Origin: Roseomonas indoligenes
GTDB lineage: Bacteria; Pseudomonadota; Alphaproteobacteria; Acetobacterales; Acetobacteraceae
Reading direction: 5' to 3'
Length of the DNA: 64,000 bases
Assembly (NCBI RefSeq): GCF_017813365.1
Contig: NZ_JAGIZA010000012.1
Location: forward strand, 124,001 to 188,000
Below the pieces are notes generated by a model, which saw only the letters and a list, made by a program, of their open reading frames with translations, ran no database searches and was not told the DNA's origin. Every line of letters begins with the position of its first letter. The first letter of the stretch is position 1. Positions 9,478 through 18,833 of the stretch are shown piece by piece. The position numbers were made by a program, and so were the translations under genes.

Positions 9478-11454
9478 TCAGCGCGCAGAGCGCGCCGGCC
9501 GGCCACCGCGCACCAGGGATTCACACCGGTTATCCTCGCCGGTACCGAACTGGATGGTCGGCAGCAGTCCCGCAACCGGCGCCACCAGCGCGGCAAGCCC
9601 GCCAATGATGCCGCCACGCGCCGCCAGTTCCGTCATGTCCGGACCGATATCCGGATTGCGGAAGCTGCCGTCGATGAGGATGGAGGTGGGAATGGCGCCG
9701 ATCGTGAAGGACTTGGAGTCGCTGCGCAGGCGCACGTTCAGCGCTTCCCGCGCGATGTTCACGTTGCCCGTGGCGTTCACGATCACGTCCTCCGTATCGA
9801 CGATGACGGTCCGCAGGTTCGCCACGCCTCGCTGCAGGACGACGTTGCCGACGAAGCACTGCACGGTGGTTCGCCCGGGCACGCCAAGTGCGGAGAGCAG
9901 AGCATTGCCGATCCGGAGGCCGGACAGGTCCACAAGCAGAGCGGAGAGGTTGCCGCCGGACATGCCGAGCGTGACCTCGCCATTACCGCTGCCGAGGATG
10001 TCGGCAAAGGACTTGCCGGTGCCGTCGATCCGCGCGCGGCCGTTGATGCGGCCGGCGCCCTCGAAGGTGTTGGTCGCCTGCATCAGGCGGGAAACGTCCA
10101 GCCGTTGGAACTGCACGTCGGCGCGAGCGTGCAGGCGCCCCCCATCCTGAGGCGTCAGGGCGATGTCACCCGAGATCTGCCCGGTTCCGACGCTGACGGC
10201 CAGCGGGTGCAGGGTGATGGCGCCGTCCTTCACCTCCATTGCCGCGCGCATGCTGTCGAAGGGAATATTGCGGCCGACGATGCTATCCGCCCGGTAGTTC
10301 AGGCGCACGTTGGCGGCGTCGATCTTGGGGAAGTTAATGGGATCGTCCGGCAGCACGCGGCCGCGAGACTCATTTCGCGCCACCTCACGCCGCTGCTGCG
10401 TGCTCTGGCCGGGTGTGGTGGCACGCCCGGGCTCCTCGCCGATGAAGCCGCCGAGATCGGCGAAGTCCACGCGGCGGGAGCGGAGATCCGCTTCCACAAA
10501 AGGCTTCTCGTCACCGGTGGTGACCGTGATCGTCCCGGACAGGTCGCTGTTGCCCATCCGGCCGTTGAAGTCGCGGAAGCGCACGCGGCCGTCCACGTAG
10601 TCCAACATGCCCGCGATCTGGTAGTTCGGGGTCTTCGGAATGGGCACGCCCGTCAGCGGCTGCAGCAGTCCCATGTCGGGCCCGCGCAGATCCAGCCGGA
10701 TATTGGCGCCCTGCAGCTCCAGCGGGTTCTGCAGCGTGCCGTTCAGGCTCACCCGCGTCGGGCCGTTGGCGATCTGCATCTCGATCGGCCAGGGCTTGCC
10801 CGTTTCCTGCAAGGCCAGCACGGCGCCGCCGAGCGCGGTGCCCGTGATGGGCTGCCCGGCATAGGTTCCTTTCGCCTCCACGGCGATGCGGGGCTGGTCG
10901 CTGTCCTCGTCCCGCGTCGCGATGGCCATCTGGAAGTCGGCCCGCAGCTTCGGGATCGCCACATGCGCCTGCCCCTCCACGATCCGCAGCAGCCCGATCC
11001 GGGGCGCAGCGGACGGGCTGGCGGGCGGCGGGGCAGGCTGGCTCTCGCCGGCGGGCTTTCCCGTGCTGAATTCGTAGTTGGCCCGGCCATCCTCCAGTGC
11101 GCGGGCCTCCACCACCGGGCGGGTCACCTCAATAGCGGGGATCACGATGGCGCGCTCATGCCAATAGGCCATCACGTCGAGCTTCGCGGAGAGCCGCTCG
11201 GCGCGAGCGAAGGGAGGGTCGTCCGGGAACCCGTCGGGGTTGGCAACGCGCACGCCGTCCGCCGAGACCTCGGTGACGCGGCCCAGCCGGACATGCAGGT
11301 GCTCGATCGTCACCTTGCGGCCGAGCGCGGCGGAGGCGCGAGATTCGGCCAGGGGAATGAACCAGTCCCAGGACCAGAAAATCACCAGGAGGATGACCAG
11401 GACAAGGGGAACCCCGGTCCAGATCATCCATCGGGGTATCCGTCGCGCTGCCAT
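9478..11454 (-). CDS. AsmA-family envelope protein
   Basis: A 658-residue protein with an N-terminal membrane anchor (WMIWTGVPLVLVILLVIFWSW, residues about 9-29) and a long beta-rich periplasmic part. The beginning after the anchor (ALGRKVTIEHLHVRLG) and the C-terminal stretch (VNATGNVNIAREALNVRLRSDSKS) are typical of AsmA proteins, which form bridge-like structures moving phospholipids between membranes or assisting outer-membrane assembly. A Pro/Ala/Ser-rich linker lies near residue 150. GGAGGGG precedes the ATG. It follows the Kdo genes by 98 bases on the same strand, consistent with a shared role in the outer membrane. Confidence 0.85.
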   Translation of the reverse strand: MAARRIPRWMIWTGVPLVLVILLVIFWSWDWFIPLAESRASAALGRKVTIEHLHVRLGRVTEVSADGVRVANPDGFPDDPPFARAERLSAKLDVMAYWHERAIVIPAIEVTRPVVEARALEDGRANYEFSTGKPAGESQPAPPPASPSAAPRIGLLRIVEGQAHVAIPKLRADFQMAIATRDEDSDQPRIAVEAKGTYAGQPITGTALGGAVLALQETGKPWPIEMQIANGPTRVSLNGTLQNPLELQGANIRLDLRGPDMGLLQPLTGVPIPKTPNYQIAGMLDYVDGRVRFRDFNGRMGNSDLSGTITVTTGDEKPFVEADLRSRRVDFADLGGFIGEEPGRATTPGQSTQQRREVARNESRGRVLPDDPINFPKIDAANVRLNYRADSIVGRNIPFDSMRAAMEVKDGAITLHPLAVSVGTGQISGDIALTPQDGGRLHARADVQFQRLDVSRLMQATNTFEGAGRINGRARIDGTGKSFADILGSGNGEVTLGMSGGNLSALLVDLSGLRIGNALLSALGVPGRTTVQCFVGNVVLQRGVANLRTVIVDTEDVIVNATGNVNIAREALNVRLRSDSKSFTIGAIPTSILIDGSFRNPDIGPDMTELAARGGIIGGLAALVAPVAGLLPTIQFGTGEDNRCESLVRGGRPARSAR

Positions 11455-11551
11455 GCGGCCCCTCCATCCTTAACGGCCGCACGGCCTCCGCCTATAGCGC
11501 GCGAGGCGGCCCAGGGTTCACCGGGCCGTGGCCGAAAGGAAAACCGAAGGG

Positions 11552-12547
11552 CTAGATCACCCCTGCCCGCAGCAGGTCGTGCAGGTGGATAATACCGACC
11601 GGCCGATCGTTCTCCACGACGAAAAGGCTGGTGATCTTGGCGTCCTGGAGCCTGGCCAGGGCTTCCTCGGCCATGGCGTCGCGCCCGATCACGCGGGGGG
11701 CGCGGCCCATCACATCCACCACCCGCTCATTCGCGAAGCCCCGGGCGAAGGCGCGGCGCAGGTCGCCATCCGTCACCACGCCGACGAGGGTGCCGGCCGC
11801 GTCCAGCACCGCTGTTACCCCGAAATGCTTGCGCGTCATCTCCACGATCGCGTCGGAGAGGGTAGCGCCCTCCGAGACCGTCGGCACAGCGTCCCCGGAA
11901 TGCATGAGGTCCTGCACCTTCCGCAGCCGGGAACCGAGCTTCCCGCCGGGGTGATACTGCCGGAAGTCGCTGGCGGTGAAGCCGCGCATGGAGAGAAGGG
12001 CGACGGCGAGCGCATCCCCGATCGCCATCTGCATGGTCGTGGAGGTGGTGGGCGCAAGCCCGTTCGGGCAGGCCTCCGGCATCACCGGCAGAACCAGCGG
12101 CAGGTCCGCCGCGGCGCCCAGCGTACCCTCGGCACGGGAGGTGATGGCGATCAGCAGCACGCCGAAGCGGCGGGTATAGGCGACGATGTCGGACAGTTCC
12201 GGGGCCTCGCCCGACCAGGACAGGGCGAGCACCGCGTCCTCCGGCCGAATCATGCCAAGGTCACCGTGGCTGGCCTCCCCGGGATGCACGAAATAGGCGG
12301 ACGTACCGGTGGAGGCGAGCGTGGCGGCAATCTTTCTGCCGACATGGCCGGACTTGCCCATCCCAGTGACCATCACCCGCCCGCCGGCGTCCTGCACGCG
12401 CCGGATCCCGGCCGCCGCCCGCTCGAACTGGGCGCCCAGCGGTCCGTCCAGCGCGGCGCGGAGCGCGGCAAGGCCATCGGCCTCCAGCTCCACCGTGCAG
12501 CGGGCATTGGCGAGCACGTCGCTCGCGACATCCAGGGTTTGATCCAT
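11552..12547 (-). CDS. kdsD: D-arabinose 5-phosphate isomerase KdsD
   Basis: A 331-residue enzyme with an N-terminal SIS sugar-isomerase domain (GMGKSGHVGRKIAATLASTG, then SWSGEAPELSDI) and two C-terminal CBS domains (from about residue 210, ending DLLRAGVI). It converts D-ribulose 5-phosphate to D-arabinose 5-phosphate, the first step of Kdo synthesis for lipopolysaccharide. The ATG at 12547 directly follows a strong AGGAGGAGG-type ribosome site, so the longer frame into kdsB is rejected. The length matches E. coli KdsD (328). It is the last of the three-gene kdsA-kdsB-kdsD set and starts 34 bases after kdsB. Confidence 0.95.
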   Translation of the reverse strand: MDQTLDVASDVLANARCTVELEADGLAALRAALDGPLGAQFERAAAGIRRVQDAGGRVMVTGMGKSGHVGRKIAATLASTGTSAYFVHPGEASHGDLGMIRPEDAVLALSWSGEAPELSDIVAYTRRFGVLLIAITSRAEGTLGAAADLPLVLPVMPEACPNGLAPTTSTTMQMAIGDALAVALLSMRGFTASDFRQYHPGGKLGSRLRKVQDLMHSGDAVPTVSEGATLSDAIVEMTRKHFGVTAVLDAAGTLVGVVTDGDLRRAFARGFANERVVDVMGRAPRVIGRDAMAEEALARLQDAKITSLFVVENDRPVGIIHLHDLLRAGVI

Positions 12548-12581
12548 GCAGCCTCCTCCTCCGGCCCGGCCCCGCAGGGGG

Positions 12582-13328
12582 TCAGGCGCGGAAGGACGAT
12601 GGCCCGGCCAGGAGTTGCCGGGCGTGTTCCAGATCCTCGGGGGTGTCCACGCCGAGCGGCACCTCCCCCACCTCCATCGCGTCGATCCGCATGCCCGCTT
12701 CCAGGGCGCGCAGCTGCTCCAGCTTCTCGCGCGTCTCGAGCGAGGAGGGTGGCAGGGCCACGAAGCGCTCCAGTGCCGCCCGACGCCAGGCATAAAGGCC
12801 GATATGGTGGTAGAGCGGCCCCTCGCCCCAGGGGGCGGTCGCGCGGGTGAAGTAGAGGGCCCGGAAGCGCCCCTCCCCCAGCGGCGTGCCGACCATCTTC
12901 ACCACGCTCGAGGCCTCCCGCTCCTCTGCCCTGCGGATGGGTGCGACGGCGGTGCCGATCGCCACCTCGGCATCGGCGAGCGGCCGGGAAATGGCGCGGA
13001 CGGTCTCCGGCCTGACGGTCGGCAGGTCGCCCTGGAGGTTGATGACCAGGTCGCAGCGCCGCTCCGGGTCGATGTGCCCGAGCGCCTCGAAGATGCGGTC
13101 GGACCCGGAGGGGTGGTCCTCCCGCGTCATCACGGCCTGACCGCCGGCGGCGCGAACGGCCTCAGCGATCGCCGGCGTATCGGTGGCCACCCAGACCGGG
13201 CCCACATCCGCCTCCATCGCGCGCCGCCACACGGCGACGATCATCGGCTCCCCGCAGAGGTCCGCCAGCGGCTTGCGCGGCAGGCGCGTGGAGGCGAGGC
13301 GCGAGGGGATGAGGACCAGCGGCCTCAA
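12582..13328 (-). CDS. kdsB: 3-deoxy-manno-octulosonate cytidylyltransferase KdsB
   Basis: A 248-residue protein, exactly the common family length when the TTG at 13328 is used. That TTG overlaps the kdsA stop as TTGA, which implies coupled translation. The nucleotide-binding N-terminus reads [18 protein letters not shown], with DHPSGSDRI and the VINLQGDLP segment following. It activates Kdo with CTP to CMP-Kdo, which is transferred to lipid A. The frame stays open some 500 bases into kdsA, but nothing upstream resembles the family. It lies between kdsA and kdsD. Confidence 0.94.
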   Translation of the reverse strand: MRPLVLIPSRLASTRLPRKPLADLCGEPMIVAVWRRAMEADVGPVWVATDTPAIAEAVRAAGGQAVMTREDHPSGSDRIFEALGHIDPERRCDLVINLQGDLPTVRPETVRAISRPLADAEVAIGTAVAPIRRAEEREASSVVKMVGTPLGEGRFRALYFTRATAPWGEGPLYHHIGLYAWRRAALERFVALPPSSLETREKLEQLRALEAGMRIDAMEVGEVPLGVDTPEDLEHARQLLAGPSSFRA

Positions 13329-14188
13329 GCAGCGCGCTCCCGCTGCGACTTCGCCAGCCGGTCCAGGGCAACGAGGTCGCGCATCAGCCCCTCGAACTGC
13401 GAGAGCGGCACCATGTTCGGCCCGTCCGAGGGCGCCCGGTCCGGGTCCTCGTGCGTCTCGATGAAGAGCCCGGCGACGCCCACGGCCACTGCGGCCCGGG
13501 CCAGCACCGGCACGAATTCCCTCTGCCCGCCGGAGCTGCCGCCCAGCCCGCCGGGCTGCTGCACGGAATGCGTGGCGTCGAACACCACGGGCGCGCCCAT
13601 CGCGCCCATGATGGGCAGGCCGCGGAAGTCGGAGACGAGGGTGTTGTAGCCGAAGCTCGTGCCGCGATCGGTCAGCAGCACGTTGGGGTTGCCGGCCCTG
13701 GTCAGCTTGGCCAGCACGTTCTTCATGTCCCAGGGCGCCAGGAACTGCCCCTTCTTGACGTTCACCGCCCGGCCCGTGGCGGCGGCGGCCAGGAGAAGGT
13801 CGGTCTGGCGGCAGAGGAAGGCGGGTATCTGCAGCACGTCCACGGCCTCGGCCACGGGGGCACACTGGGCGGCGTCATGCACGTCGGTCAGCACGGCAAG
13901 GCCGAGGCTGTCGCGGATCTCCGCCAGGATCGGCAGGGACTTCTCCATGCCGAGCCCGCGCGCCGCCTCCGCGCTGGTGCGGTTCGCCTTGTCGAAGGAG
14001 GTCTTGTAGACAAGGCCGAAGCCGACCCGCGCCGCGATCTCCTTCAGCGCCTGCGCGGTCTCCAGCGCATGGGCGCGGCTCTCCAGCTGGCAGGGGCCGG
14101 CGATCACGGAAACCGGCAGGCTGTTCCCGAACCGGGCCGAGCGCGTCTCGACAATCGCGTGCGTCTCCGAGGGGGCGGATTCAGACAT
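13325..14188 (-). CDS. kdsA: 3-deoxy-8-phosphooctulonate synthase KdsA
   Basis: A 287-residue DAHP-synthase-family aldolase that condenses arabinose 5-phosphate with phosphoenolpyruvate to give Kdo 8-phosphate. Motifs are [38 protein letters not shown], and the C-terminal [15 protein letters not shown]. The ATG at 14188 has GAGGG about seven bases upstream; a longer frame beginning at 14254 is less likely. A cysteine follows the GP pair (GPCQLES), a position where metal-dependent KdsA enzymes have cysteine, so this may be the metal-dependent class. It heads the Kdo gene set. Confidence 0.96.
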   Translation of the reverse strand: MSESAPSETHAIVETRSARFGNSLPVSVIAGPCQLESRAHALETAQALKEIAARVGFGLVYKTSFDKANRTSAEAARGLGMEKSLPILAEIRDSLGLAVLTDVHDAAQCAPVAEAVDVLQIPAFLCRQTDLLLAAAATGRAVNVKKGQFLAPWDMKNVLAKLTRAGNPNVLLTDRGTSFGYNTLVSDFRGLPIMGAMGAPVVFDATHSVQQPGGLGGSSGGQREFVPVLARAAVAVGVAGLFIETHEDPDRAPSDGPNMVPLSQFEGLMRDLVALDRLAKSQRERAA

Positions 14189-14281
14189 ATGGGGGCCCTC
14201 TCGGCGGTCTTGCGGCGGGCGCGGTTTGTAGCCCAGCCCCGAAGACCAGCACAATCGAGGCGCCCCGCGCCGCGAGAGGAC

Positions 14282-14300
14282 CTCCCCCGCGCCCGGGGAG
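14282..14300 (-). terminator. Terminator-like hairpin after the DUF1501 gene
   Basis: CTCCCC / GGGGAG arms enclose a 7-base GC loop about 10 bases beyond the DUF1501 stop on the minus strand, in the 122-base gap before kdsA. No T-tract is visible. Confidence 0.35.
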
Positions 14301-14310
14301 CCCCCCTCGA

Positions 14311-15507
14311 TCAGGCGCGGATCAGGCCGGAATAGGGGCGCACCGCGGCGGTATCGGGGAAGACCTGCGCGATCGCGGAGGGGGCGAGCTGGAGGTGCTC
14401 CACCATGACCCCCGCCAGCACGGCGCGCAGGTCAGTGGTCGGGCGCAGGTCCCGGTCCTCGTTCAGCTGTCCCGGTCCCAGGCCCGGCCAATCCGCCAGC
14501 ACGCGCCCGCCCTTCAGCCGCCCGCCAAGCAGCAGCGCCGCCGTGGCCATGCCGTGATCCGTGCCGCCGGTGCCGTTCAGCCGGGCGGTGCGTCCGAACT
14601 CCGTCACCACAGCCACAACCGTATCGGGCCAGACCGGGCCCATGCCCGTCCGCAAGGCACCCAGCGCGTCGTCCAGCGCGCCCAGCCGGTTCGCAAGATT
14701 GCCGCGGGCGGTGCCCTGGGCGGCATGAGTGTCCCAGCCGTTCAGCCCTAGGGCGGCCACGCGTGGGCCATCCGGCTGGGCCATGATCCGGGCAGCGGCC
14801 GCGGCCTCCGTCACGAAGTCCGGGCGGCCGGGAACGCGGACGGCGCCGGGCTGGCCGGGCGGCGTCTCCTGCATCATGTGGTCCAGCATGGCGCCGGAGC
14901 GCAGTGCCTCCGCCAGTCGGGGATCACGGGCCTCGTAGAGGTCCAGCAGCCGGGCAACGAGGTCCTCGTTGGCGTAGCGGAACTGCTGGAGCTGCCAGGT
15001 CTCCACCGGGGCCGGCCCCTGCATGATCACCGGGACCACCGGCGCAACGGCGAGGCCCTTCGGCGGCGCGACCCGCCCCCCGCGCGGCAGGGAAACGAGC
15101 GCGCGGTTCAGCCAGCCCGTGCGCTCCCCCGTGGTCACGCGCGGCAGGCCGCTCTCCAACACGTCCTGGCCGTCGAAATGGGAACGGCCGCGGTAGGGCG
15201 TGTGCGCGGCGTGCATGGCCAGGGCCTCGCCGTCCCGGAACATGGCCAGAAGCTTCGGCATGTTCGCGTGAAGGGCGAATATGTCGTCCAGCCGCACGGA
15301 CTCGCCTGCCTCCGCCCCGCGAAGGGCCGCGAAGGCCGGATCGCCGACCGGCTGCAGCATGGAGATGCCGTCCAGCCCACCGCGAAGGATCACCACCAGC
15401 AGGCGGGGGTCGCGCCCCGCGGCATGGGCCAGGCGGGGCAGATAGGGCCAGGCGAAGAGCGAGCCGAGGCCGCCGAGCACGGCGCGGCGCATCACGGGAT
15501 GGGTCAT
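14311..15507 (-). CDS. DUF1501-family secreted protein
   Basis: A 398-residue protein starting at the ATG at 15507, where a Tat-like leader opens ([29 protein letters not shown] region). GGAGG lies about 11 bases upstream. DUF1501 proteins belong to the alkaline-phosphatase/sulfatase-like superfamily. Visible family stretches are [37 protein letters not shown] and [19 protein letters not shown]. Enzymatic activity is unknown. In most genomes it is paired with a DUF1800 gene; here none is adjacent, and the upstream neighbour is a small unknown protein. The frame extends 113 codons upstream but without coding character. Confidence 0.88.
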   Translation of the reverse strand: MTHPVMRRAVLGGLGSLFAWPYLPRLAHAAGRDPRLLVVILRGGLDGISMLQPVGDPAFAALRGAEAGESVRLDDIFALHANMPKLLAMFRDGEALAMHAAHTPYRGRSHFDGQDVLESGLPRVTTGERTGWLNRALVSLPRGGRVAPPKGLAVAPVVPVIMQGPAPVETWQLQQFRYANEDLVARLLDLYEARDPRLAEALRSGAMLDHMMQETPPGQPGAVRVPGRPDFVTEAAAAARIMAQPDGPRVAALGLNGWDTHAAQGTARGNLANRLGALDDALGALRTGMGPVWPDTVVAVVTEFGRTARLNGTGGTDHGMATAALLLGGRLKGGRVLADWPGLGPGQLNEDRDLRPTTDLRAVLAGVMVEHLQLAPSAIAQVFPDTAAVRPYSGLIRA

Positions 15508-15655
15508 GGCCTTCAGGACCTCCGGGAAGAGGGCAAGGCGAGAGGCTCGCCCCGGGCACTGCCAACCTGAAAGACATGCGGCCACCACCCGTGCGGTTGC
15601 AAGCGCCGGCTGCCGGGCGATGCAATCCGCAACGCCGGGACTCGCGGGCCGGGCC

Positions 15656-15967
15656 TCAGATGAACTGGCCGCGCAGGAATCCCAGGGCAGGTAGCGGCTG
15701 CCAGCTGCGCGGCAGGTCCGCCCGGCGGATGGCGGAAACGCTGTAATTCGGCAGCGGCATCCCCGAGCCCCGCAGGAACGAGGCATAGGCCCGCACCTGC
15801 TGCTCCCGCCAGCTCCGGTCCGCATCGGCGGCGGCACGGCTGGCATGGATCTCGGCGACCCGGGTCTTGCGGCCGATGGCTGCGACCACGGCCCAGAGCC
15901 GGTCCTCGCGCGCCCGGGCCAGATTGAGGACGGGAGCGGCAGGCGCCCCCTCGGCCGTCCCGCTCAT
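15656..15967 (-). CDS. Hypothetical protein
   Basis: A 103-residue protein I do not recognise. It is mainly helical in its first two thirds, with many charged residues (ARAREDRLWAVVAAIGRK, then AADADRSWREQQVRAYASFL), and ends in a proline- and tryptophan-containing tail (LPRSWQPLPALGFLRGQFI). The ATG at 15967 has GGAAAGGG about 8 bases upstream. There is no signal peptide or membrane segment. It lies 104 bases after the FAD oxidoreductase gene and 148 bases before the DUF1501 gene on the same strand. Confidence 0.6.
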   Translation of the reverse strand: MSGTAEGAPAAPVLNLARAREDRLWAVVAAIGRKTRVAEIHASRAAADADRSWREQQVRAYASFLRGSGMPLPNYSVSAIRRADLPRSWQPLPALGFLRGQFI

Positions 15968-16071
15968 GCGCCCGGCCCTTTCCGTGTAGCGCCGGCCTCG
16001 CGGCGCCCGGTTATCGCGTGCATCCCGGGAATTTGTGGCCGCGCCCGTGCCGGTGCAAGGGCCGTATCGGC

Positions 16072-17382
16072 TCAGCCGACCGGGGAAGGCGGCGGCATCG
16101 CCGCAGGATCGAGGATGGCGCCCTGGGAGGCGAGGATCCGGCGGACCGCGGCCGCATCCACCAGGCCGGGGCCCCCAGCTTCTGCGGCGGAGAGAGCGGC
16201 GGCGACACCGGCCGCCTGCCCGGTGGCGAAGGCCGTCCCCATGACCCGGAGCGAGGCACCCGCCTCTCGGTCCGCGTCGGCCGTTCGCCCGGCCGCGAAG
16301 AGATTCGGCGTGTCCGCGCTGATGAGGCAGCGCAGCGGGATGTCGTAGGTCCCGCCCCCCTCCCGCTCCCGCCCCGGAGGATAGATGAAGCTGCTCTCGT
16401 AAGTGGTGCGGTCGTGCCACTCCACGCCCCAGGCGCCGAGGGCGACGGCGTCCTCGAAGCGGCGGCCCGCGGTGATGTCCTGCCATGACAGCCCGAGCAC
16501 GCTGTCCATGTGGCGGCTCTCCCGCGTGCCGAAATCGGGGCCGGTCGAGGCAAGATAGGCGCGCTCCCACCCCGGCAGGCCGCGCAGGGCCTCCAGGTAC
16601 ACCCAGGCCTGGGCGCGGCCGTCCATCTCCGCGCGGCTGGTGCTCAGGGCGTCGCGCGCGTCGTAATCCTCGCTCGCGAGATAGCAGACCACGTCGCCGG
16701 AGATCGGCAGGCGGGTGACGACGCTGCGCTTCTTCGTCAGCGGCCCGAGGCCGCGCGCCATCGCCGCCTGCACGGCCCGCGTGACGGCAGCGGCCGAGAC
16801 ATCGGCGTCCGGGGCCACGCCGCCGAAGCGCGTGCCGAGCGTGCCGAGGTTCACCGCGCCGTTGTTGCCGTAGCGGGTGGAGGCGCCGGCGAATTGGGCC
16901 AGGTCGCAGTCGCCGCTGGCATCGACGAAGACGGCCGCTTCCAGGGTGTGAAGGCCGGAATGGTCCGCCACCTCGATCGAGCGCACCAGCCCTCCTTCCC
17001 GCCGCGCCGCCGCGACAAAGGAGTGCAGCCGCACCTCCACCCCCGCCTCCCGGCACAGCACGTCCAGAGCGCGTTTCACACCCTCGGGATCGAAGACCAC
17101 GAAGACGCCCCGGTGACGCTGCGGCGGCGTCACCGCGCCCCAGCGGCGCAGCTTCGCCATCACCTCCTCCGCCACTCCGGCCACGGCCTGCTGTGGCCTC
17201 TCGCCGAGGGTGTAGAGGCCGCAATAGGTCAGGACGTTCCGCATCGTGGAAGCGCCGCCAAGGCAGCCCGCGGCCTCCACCAGCCCGACCCGCGCACCCT
17301 GCCGGGCCGCTCCCACCGCCGCGCCCACGCCGGCCGAGCCGCCGCCCACCACCAGCACGTCGTACCGATCCGGCATCGCCAT
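16072..17382 (-). CDS. FAD-dependent oxidoreductase (FAD_oxidored family)
   Basis: A 436-residue flavoprotein with a classical N-terminal dinucleotide fold (YDVLVVGGGSAGVGAAVGAARQG, residues about 7-29), followed by GCLGGASTMRNVLTYCG, typical of the PF12831-like group. The C-terminal FAD segment reads NLFAAGRTADADREAGASLRVMGTAFATGQAAG. The substrate is unknown; members oxidise or reduce small organic molecules. No signal peptide is seen. The start region faces away from the beta-propeller gene at 17532, leaving a 149-base divergent promoter region. Confidence 0.85.
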   Translation of the reverse strand: MAMPDRYDVLVVGGGSAGVGAAVGAARQGARVGLVEAAGCLGGASTMRNVLTYCGLYTLGERPQQAVAGVAEEVMAKLRRWGAVTPPQRHRGVFVVFDPEGVKRALDVLCREAGVEVRLHSFVAAARREGGLVRSIEVADHSGLHTLEAAVFVDASGDCDLAQFAGASTRYGNNGAVNLGTLGTRFGGVAPDADVSAAAVTRAVQAAMARGLGPLTKKRSVVTRLPISGDVVCYLASEDYDARDALSTSRAEMDGRAQAWVYLEALRGLPGWERAYLASTGPDFGTRESRHMDSVLGLSWQDITAGRRFEDAVALGAWGVEWHDRTTYESSFIYPPGREREGGGTYDIPLRCLISADTPNLFAAGRTADADREAGASLRVMGTAFATGQAAGVAAALSAAEAGGPGLVDAAAVRRILASQGAILDPAAMPPPSPVG

Positions 17383-17531
17383 GGCGTCCCCTGTTCCCTG
17401 TCCCCGGGCTATCGCGCCCGGCCAGCCGCGTCCACCAAGCGCCTTCGGAGCGATGCAATTGCCCGCTTGCCGGGAGACCTGCTATTGAGAGCCACTCGCA
17501 AGACCGCGACCTCCTACAGGCAAGGCCAGCA

Positions 17532-18614
17532 ATGCCGACCATCGAAGCAAGCCGCCGCCATCCGGCGCTCTCCCGGCGGAACCTCCTCGCGCTGCTCGGC
17601 GCGGCGGGCGTCGCCACGCATATCCGGCCCGCCATGGCCGCGCCGGCGGTCGAGAAGTCCGTGAAGGTCGCGCCGGGCCTGTATGAGCTCGCCGTCAGCA
17701 CGACCACAAACCTCGTGCACGTCGCCAGCGCCGGGGCGCGCGGCGCGAACAATGCCAAGGTGATCGGCCTCGATCCGCGCACGCTTGAGGTGCGCTCCAC
17801 GGTCGAGCTGGGCGCTGACGCCGTGTTTGGGCTGGCGGTGAACGACGCCACTGGCACGCTCTTCGGCACGGAGACGCGCGGCGGGCGGCTGATGGCCATT
17901 GACCTGCGCAGCGGCGCCGTGAAGGCACGCATCGCCGAGGGCGAGGGCGCGCATCTCCGCCAGGTGGTGGTGGACGAGGCGGGGAACCGCGCCTTCGTCT
18001 CGGCCTTCGGCAGCCGGGACAAGCCGAGCGCGATCTGGGTGGTGGATACCGCCGCCAACACGATCGCCACGGTCATCACTGAGGGGCTGGAGGGCGGGAT
18101 CATAGGCCTCGCCTATGATCGAGCCGGCGATCGGCTCTTCGCGACGGCGCTGCAGTCGAACGAGGTGGTGGAGGTGAGCCTTCCCCGCCGCGCCGCGGTG
18201 CGCCGCTTCGCGGCCGGCGGCGAAGGCCCCATCAACATCGCCTACGATGCGGCCGGCGGGCGGCTCTTCGTCGCCAACCAGAAGAGCGGAGGGCTTGCGG
18301 TTCTGAACGCCGCCTCCGGCCAGCCGATCAAGGTGCTGGAGACGGGCGCCGGCGCGCTCGGCATCACCCTCTCCGCCGACGGCGCCCTGGCCTATGTGGC
18401 CAATCGCGGCGCTGGAACCGTGAGCGTGGTGGACGCGCGCAACCTGACGGTGCTGGCGAGCCTGGAGACCGGCACGCACCCGAACACCGTGGCGGTCGAT
18501 CGGCGGTCCGGCCTCGCCTATGTCACCAACAAGGCCCGCATGGCGCCGCGCGGGCAGCCGCAGCCGGCGGCGGAGGACCCGAACGGTGACACGGTGAGCC
18601 TGCTCCGCGCCTGA
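17532..18614 (+). CDS. Secreted YVTN-type beta-propeller protein
   Basis: A 360-residue protein with a twin-arginine leader (SRRNLLALLGAAGVATHIRPAMA, residues about 14-36) and then roughly six YVTN-like propeller blades, e.g. VIGLDPRTLEVRSTVELG, AYVANRGAGTVSVVDARN and GLAYVTNKA. Such proteins lie in the periplasm and act as binding scaffolds or lactonase-like enzymes; no specific activity can be assigned. The ATG at 17532 is preferred because it opens the leader; a longer frame from 17193 lies over the neighbour's start region. A strong GC hairpin follows. Confidence 0.85.
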   Translation: MPTIEASRRHPALSRRNLLALLGAAGVATHIRPAMAAPAVEKSVKVAPGLYELAVSTTTNLVHVASAGARGANNAKVIGLDPRTLEVRSTVELGADAVFGLAVNDATGTLFGTETRGGRLMAIDLRSGAVKARIAEGEGAHLRQVVVDEAGNRAFVSAFGSRDKPSAIWVVDTAANTIATVITEGLEGGIIGLAYDRAGDRLFATALQSNEVVEVSLPRRAAVRRFAAGGEGPINIAYDAAGGRLFVANQKSGGLAVLNAASGQPIKVLETGAGALGITLSADGALAYVANRGAGTVSVVDARNLTVLASLETGTHPNTVAVDRRSGLAYVTNKARMAPRGQPQPAAEDPNGDTVSLLRA

Positions 18615-18680
18615 CACGCGCCGACCGGGGACGCCGGCCTAGGCCGGGTCCACTCTCCCGCGAGCAATGAGCGTCCCAGT

Positions 18681-18708
18681 TCGGCCCGCGCCCTCCGGCG
18701 CGGGCCGA
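18681..18708 (+). terminator. Strong GC hairpin downstream of the beta-propeller gene
   Basis: A 12-bp perfect stem (TCGGCCCGCGCC / GGCGCGGGCCGA) with a CTCC loop, 66 bases after the stop at 18614. AT-richer sequence follows rather than a clean T-run. Confidence 0.55.
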
Positions 18709-18800
18709 TGCTCGTTATGCGTGTTCTCGAATATGTGAACGGGTCGAAATTGCAACTTTTTGGTGTAATTGTTACTCGGGTGTTAGCTGGTCGCGGAGAT
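18709..18800. other. AT-rich intergenic patch
   Basis: About 90 bases distinctly poorer in GC than everything around them, including AAATTGCAACTTTTTGG and TAATTGTTAC. It lies between the hairpin and the ribosome site of the SdrD-B-like gene and is the natural place for that gene's promoter. I see no convincing -35/-10 pair. Confidence 0.4.
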
Positions 18801-18833
18801 CGGCGGGTGTAGGCAGAGCGAGGAAGGCCCGGA

